Below are positions 4,582 through 6,333 of a DNA stretch of 6,333 nucleotides, piece after piece. Numbering within the stretch: position 1 is the stretch's first letter; each line of letters starts with the position of its first letter. Location of the stretch: the NCBI GenBank assembly GCA_944385645.1, contig CALWYA010000091.1, positions 1 to 6,333 on the forward strand, read 5' to 3'. This DNA is from an uncultured Oscillospiraceae bacterium. GTDB lineage: Bacteria > Bacillota > Clostridia > Oscillospirales > Oscillospiraceae. The position numbers and the translations under genes were made by a program. Below the pieces are notes generated by a model. That model saw only the letters and a program-made list of their open reading frames with translations. It was not told where the DNA came from and searched no databases.

Positions 4582-6006
4582 ATGGGCGGTTTTTTTGGCG
4601 CGGTCTCCCATCGAGACGTCACCCTTGACATTTTCTTCGGCGTGGACTACCACTCCCACCTGGGCACCCGCCGGGGCGGCATGATCATCCACGATCAGGC
4701 CGACGGCTTCCAGCGGCAGATCCACTCCATCGAGAACACCCCCTTCCGCACCAAGTTCGAGAAGGATCTGGCCGACTTCCACGGGTGCAGCGGCATCGGC
4801 TGCATCAGCGACAGCGATCCCCAGCCCCTGCTGGTGCGCTCCCACCTGGGGGTGTTCGCCATCACCACGGTGGGCATCATCAACAACGCGGAGGAGCTCA
4901 TCCAGAACTACTTCGACCACCACGGCAACCAGTTCATGGCCATGAGCTCGGGCAAGGTCAACTCCACCGAGCTGGCCGCCGCCCTCATCAACCAGAAGGG
5001 CACCCTGGTGGAGGGCATCCTCCACGCCCAGGACATGATCCAGGGCTCCCTCACCCTGCTCATCCTCACCCAGCAGGGGGAGATCATCGCCGCCCGGGAC
5101 CGGGTGGGCCGGCTGCCCGTGCTGGTGGGCAAGAATCAGGACGGGCACTGCGTGTCCTTCGAGTCCTTCGCCTACCACAAGCTGGGCTATGAGGACGCCT
5201 ACGAGCTGGGCCCCCGGGAGATCGTGCGCATCACCGCCGACGGGTACGAGACCCTCTCCCCCGCCGGGCAGGAGATGAAGATCTGCGCCTTCCTGTGGAC
5301 CTACTACGGCTACCCCAACTCCAACTACGAGGGGGTCAACGTGGAGCTCATGCGCTACCGCAACGGGGCCATCATGGCCCGGGACGAGGAGGCGCGGGGC
5401 ACCCGGCCCCAGGTGGACTATGTGGCCGGGGTGCCCGACTCGGGCCTCCCCCACGCCATCGGGTACGCCGACCAGAGCCGCGCCCACTTTGCCCGCCCCT
5501 TCGTCAAGTACACCCCCACCTGGCCCCGGTCCTTCATGCCCGCCAACCAGGAGGTGCGCAACCAGGTGGCCAAGATGAAGCAGATCCCCGTCCCCGAGCT
5601 GATCCAGGGGAAGAAGCTGCTGTTCGTGGACGACTCCATCGTCCGGGGCACCCAGCTGCGGGAGACGGTGGACTTCCTCTATGAGTCGGGGGCCAAGGAG
5701 GTCCACATGCGCTCGGCCTGTCCCCCCATCATGTACAGCTGCAAGTACCTGAACTTCTCCCGGGGCAACTCGGACATGGACCTGCTGGCCCGGCGCACCG
5801 TCCAGGAGCTGGAGGGGGACGAGGGGCAGAAGCACCTGGAGGAGTACGCCGACGTCCACACCCAGCGGGGCTCCTGCCTGCTGCAGGCCATCTGCAAGAA
5901 GTTCGGCTTCGACTCCCTGGGCTATCAGTCCCTGGACGGCCTGCTGGAGGCCATCGGCCTGGACAAGGACAAGGTGTGCACGTACTGCTGGAACGGCAAG
6001 GAATAA
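4582..6006 (+). CDS. purF: PurF-family amidophosphoribosyltransferase homologue lacking the glutaminase nucleophile
   Basis: PurF normally makes phosphoribosylamine from PRPP and glutamine-derived ammonia. This 474-residue protein is alignable along its length. The phosphoribosyltransferase half looks intact: VPDSGLPHAIGYA (284-296), a PRSFMPANQEVRNQVAKMK segment (315-333), and the PRPP loop FVDDSIVRGTQL (348-359). C235, C387, C466 and C469 sit where B. subtilis PurF binds its [4Fe-4S] cluster. The N-terminal Ntn-hydrolase half is degenerate at the active site. It starts MGGFFGA instead of MCGIFG, and the first Cys is residue 69. The HRGQE segment reads HLGTRRGG (26-33), RYST is missing (GIGCISDSDPQP, 71-82), and HNGN reads GIINN (98-102). 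SDTE reads NSTE (127-130). Glutamine use is therefore unlikely; free ammonia or a partner glutaminase are possibilities. The start is firm (AAAGGAG, 6 nt upstream; no in-frame start before it). It occupies the purF slot between purE and purM. Similar MGGFFG proteins occur in other Clostridia from memory, so this is a lineage variant rather than a mutation. Confidence 0.88.
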   Translation: MGGFFGAVSHRDVTLDIFFGVDYHSHLGTRRGGMIIHDQADGFQRQIHSIENTPFRTKFEKDLADFHGCSGIGCISDSDPQPLLVRSHLGVFAITTVGIINNAEELIQNYFDHHGNQFMAMSSGKVNSTELAAALINQKGTLVEGILHAQDMIQGSLTLLILTQQGEIIAARDRVGRLPVLVGKNQDGHCVSFESFAYHKLGYEDAYELGPREIVRITADGYETLSPAGQEMKICAFLWTYYGYPNSNYEGVNVELMRYRNGAIMARDEEARGTRPQVDYVAGVPDSGLPHAIGYADQSRAHFARPFVKYTPTWPRSFMPANQEVRNQVAKMKQIPVPELIQGKKLLFVDDSIVRGTQLRETVDFLYESGAKEVHMRSACPPIMYSCKYLNFSRGNSDMDLLARRTVQELEGDEGQKHLEEYADVHTQRGSCLLQAICKKFGFDSLGYQSLDGLLEAIGLDKDKVCTYCWNGKE

Positions 6007-6024
6007 ACGCTCCGCGTTTATTCC
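6000..6024 (+). other. Perfect hairpin spanning the purF-like stop codon
   Basis: GGAATAAACGC (6000-6010) and GCGTTTATTCC (6014-6024) pair over 11 bp around a TCC loop, and the TAA stop (6004-6006) lies inside the left arm. No T-run follows, so it is not a simple terminator. A role in mRNA 3'-end protection between operon genes is possible. Confidence 0.5.
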
Positions 6025-6114
6025 AGATAGGAATTAGGAGATATGAGATAGGAGATATTTCTTCTATCTGCCACAACTCCTATCTCCTATCTTCTATCTC
6101 CTATCTCATTCTGG
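6023..6114. repeat. Palindromic array of 7-bp repeats between purF-like gene and purM
   Basis: The left arm carries three tandem GAGATA(T/G) units (6038-6058), preceded by a degenerate AGATAGG copy (6025-6031). The right arm carries four tandem CTATCT(C/T) units (6080-6107), the reverse complement of the left, with another partial copy, CTATCT, at 6064-6069. Positions 6035-6057 pair with 6081-6103 with only two adjacent mismatches in 23, and CCAGA (6023-6027) pairs with TCTGG (6110-6114). The segment is A/T-rich in a GC-rich neighbourhood and non-coding. It ends at the purM ribosome binding site GGAGGG (6113-6118). It is a short tandem or interspersed repeat, not a CRISPR, because units are 7 bp without spacers. 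Confidence 0.85.
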
Positions 6115-6126
6115 AGGGTTTTAACT

Positions 6127-6333
6127 ATGAAAAATTCTCACTCTGAGTCCTACGCCGCCGCCGGGGTGGACGTCACCGCCGGGTACGAGGCGGTGGAGCG
6201 CATCAAGCCCATGGTGGAGTCCACCTACATCCCCGGGGTGATGGGCACTCTGGGGGGCTTCGGGGGCATGTTCGCCCCCGACGTGTCCGGCATGAAGAAG
6301 CCGGTGCTGGTCTCCGGCACCGACGGGGTGGGC
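6127..6333 (+). CDS. purM: Phosphoribosylformylglycinamidine cyclo-ligase PurM (5' part, runs off the window)
   Basis: PurM (AIR synthetase) closes the imidazole ring using ATP, the fifth step of purine synthesis. Only the first 69 residues are visible. YAAAGVDVTAGYEAVERIKP (9-28), the glycine-rich GVMGTLGGFGGMF (37-49) and KPVLVSGTDGVG (58-69) match the start of PurM; the last segment leads into the conserved GTDGVGTK nucleotide-binding motif, cut by the window end. GGAGGG (6113-6118) lies 8 nt before the ATG. It is third in the operon, 120 nt after the purF-like gene, an unusually long gap filled by the heptamer palindrome. The frame is open to the last base. Confidence 0.95.
   Translation, partial: MKNSHSESYAAAGVDVTAGYEAVERIKPMVESTYIPGVMGTLGGFGGMFAPDVSGMKKPVLVSGTDGVG

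Noticed and set aside
4564..5859. 431-codon open frame on the minus strand
   Set aside because: It is antisense to the PurF-like gene, low in complexity (Val/Gly/His/Leu-rich), with no ribosome binding site or recognisable motif.
6023..6114. CRISPR-like array
   Set aside because: Units are 7 bp, contiguous and in opposed orientation, with no spacers.

Overview
The window looks like chromosome from a high-GC, spore-forming gut Clostridium relative, most likely Oscillospiraceae (Flavonifractor/Pseudoflavonifractor type). The clues are strong AGGAGG-type ribosome binding sites, sigma-A-like promoters, a Firmicutes sigma-K fragment, and strong G/C bias at third codon positions. The genus-level placement is inferred from sequence style and recalled families, not from a search.

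Left part (1-1373). A leftward 68-codon ORF encodes the N-terminus of the mother-cell sporulation factor sigma-K. It runs through the pro-sequence and the start of region 2, then stops abruptly in front of a hairpin. Facing away from it, a clear promoter drives a monocistronic gene of the isocitrate lyase/PEP mutase superfamily. That gene ends at a perfect 24-bp bidirectional terminator.

Middle part (1379-3744). A PAP2-type membrane phosphatase (leftward) and a GT-B glycosyltransferase (rightward) are divergent. Their two promoters lie on top of each other and share one -10 hexamer. Both genes point to cell-envelope polymer or lipid-carrier metabolism. A small FMN-binding flavoprotein of the pyridoxamine-phosphate-oxidase/NimA-like group follows the glycosyltransferase.

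Right part (3745-6333). This is the start of a de novo purine operon: promoter, a roughly 210-nt structured leader, purE, a purF-family gene, and the first 69 codons of purM, which runs off the window. The leader matches no purine-related riboswitch class that I can recognise by eye and ends in a hairpin followed by five T's just before the purE ribosome binding site. The PurF-family protein keeps the PRPP loop and the iron-sulfur cysteines. It lacks the N-terminal cysteine nucleophile and the other glutaminase motifs, so it should not hydrolyse glutamine. Between it and purM lies an A/T-rich palindrome of 7-bp repeats that can fold up to the purM ribosome binding site.

The observations most worth following are the glutaminase-dead PurF in the purF operon slot, the heptamer palindrome, the split or truncated sigK, the shared -10 divergent promoter pair, and the purE leader.
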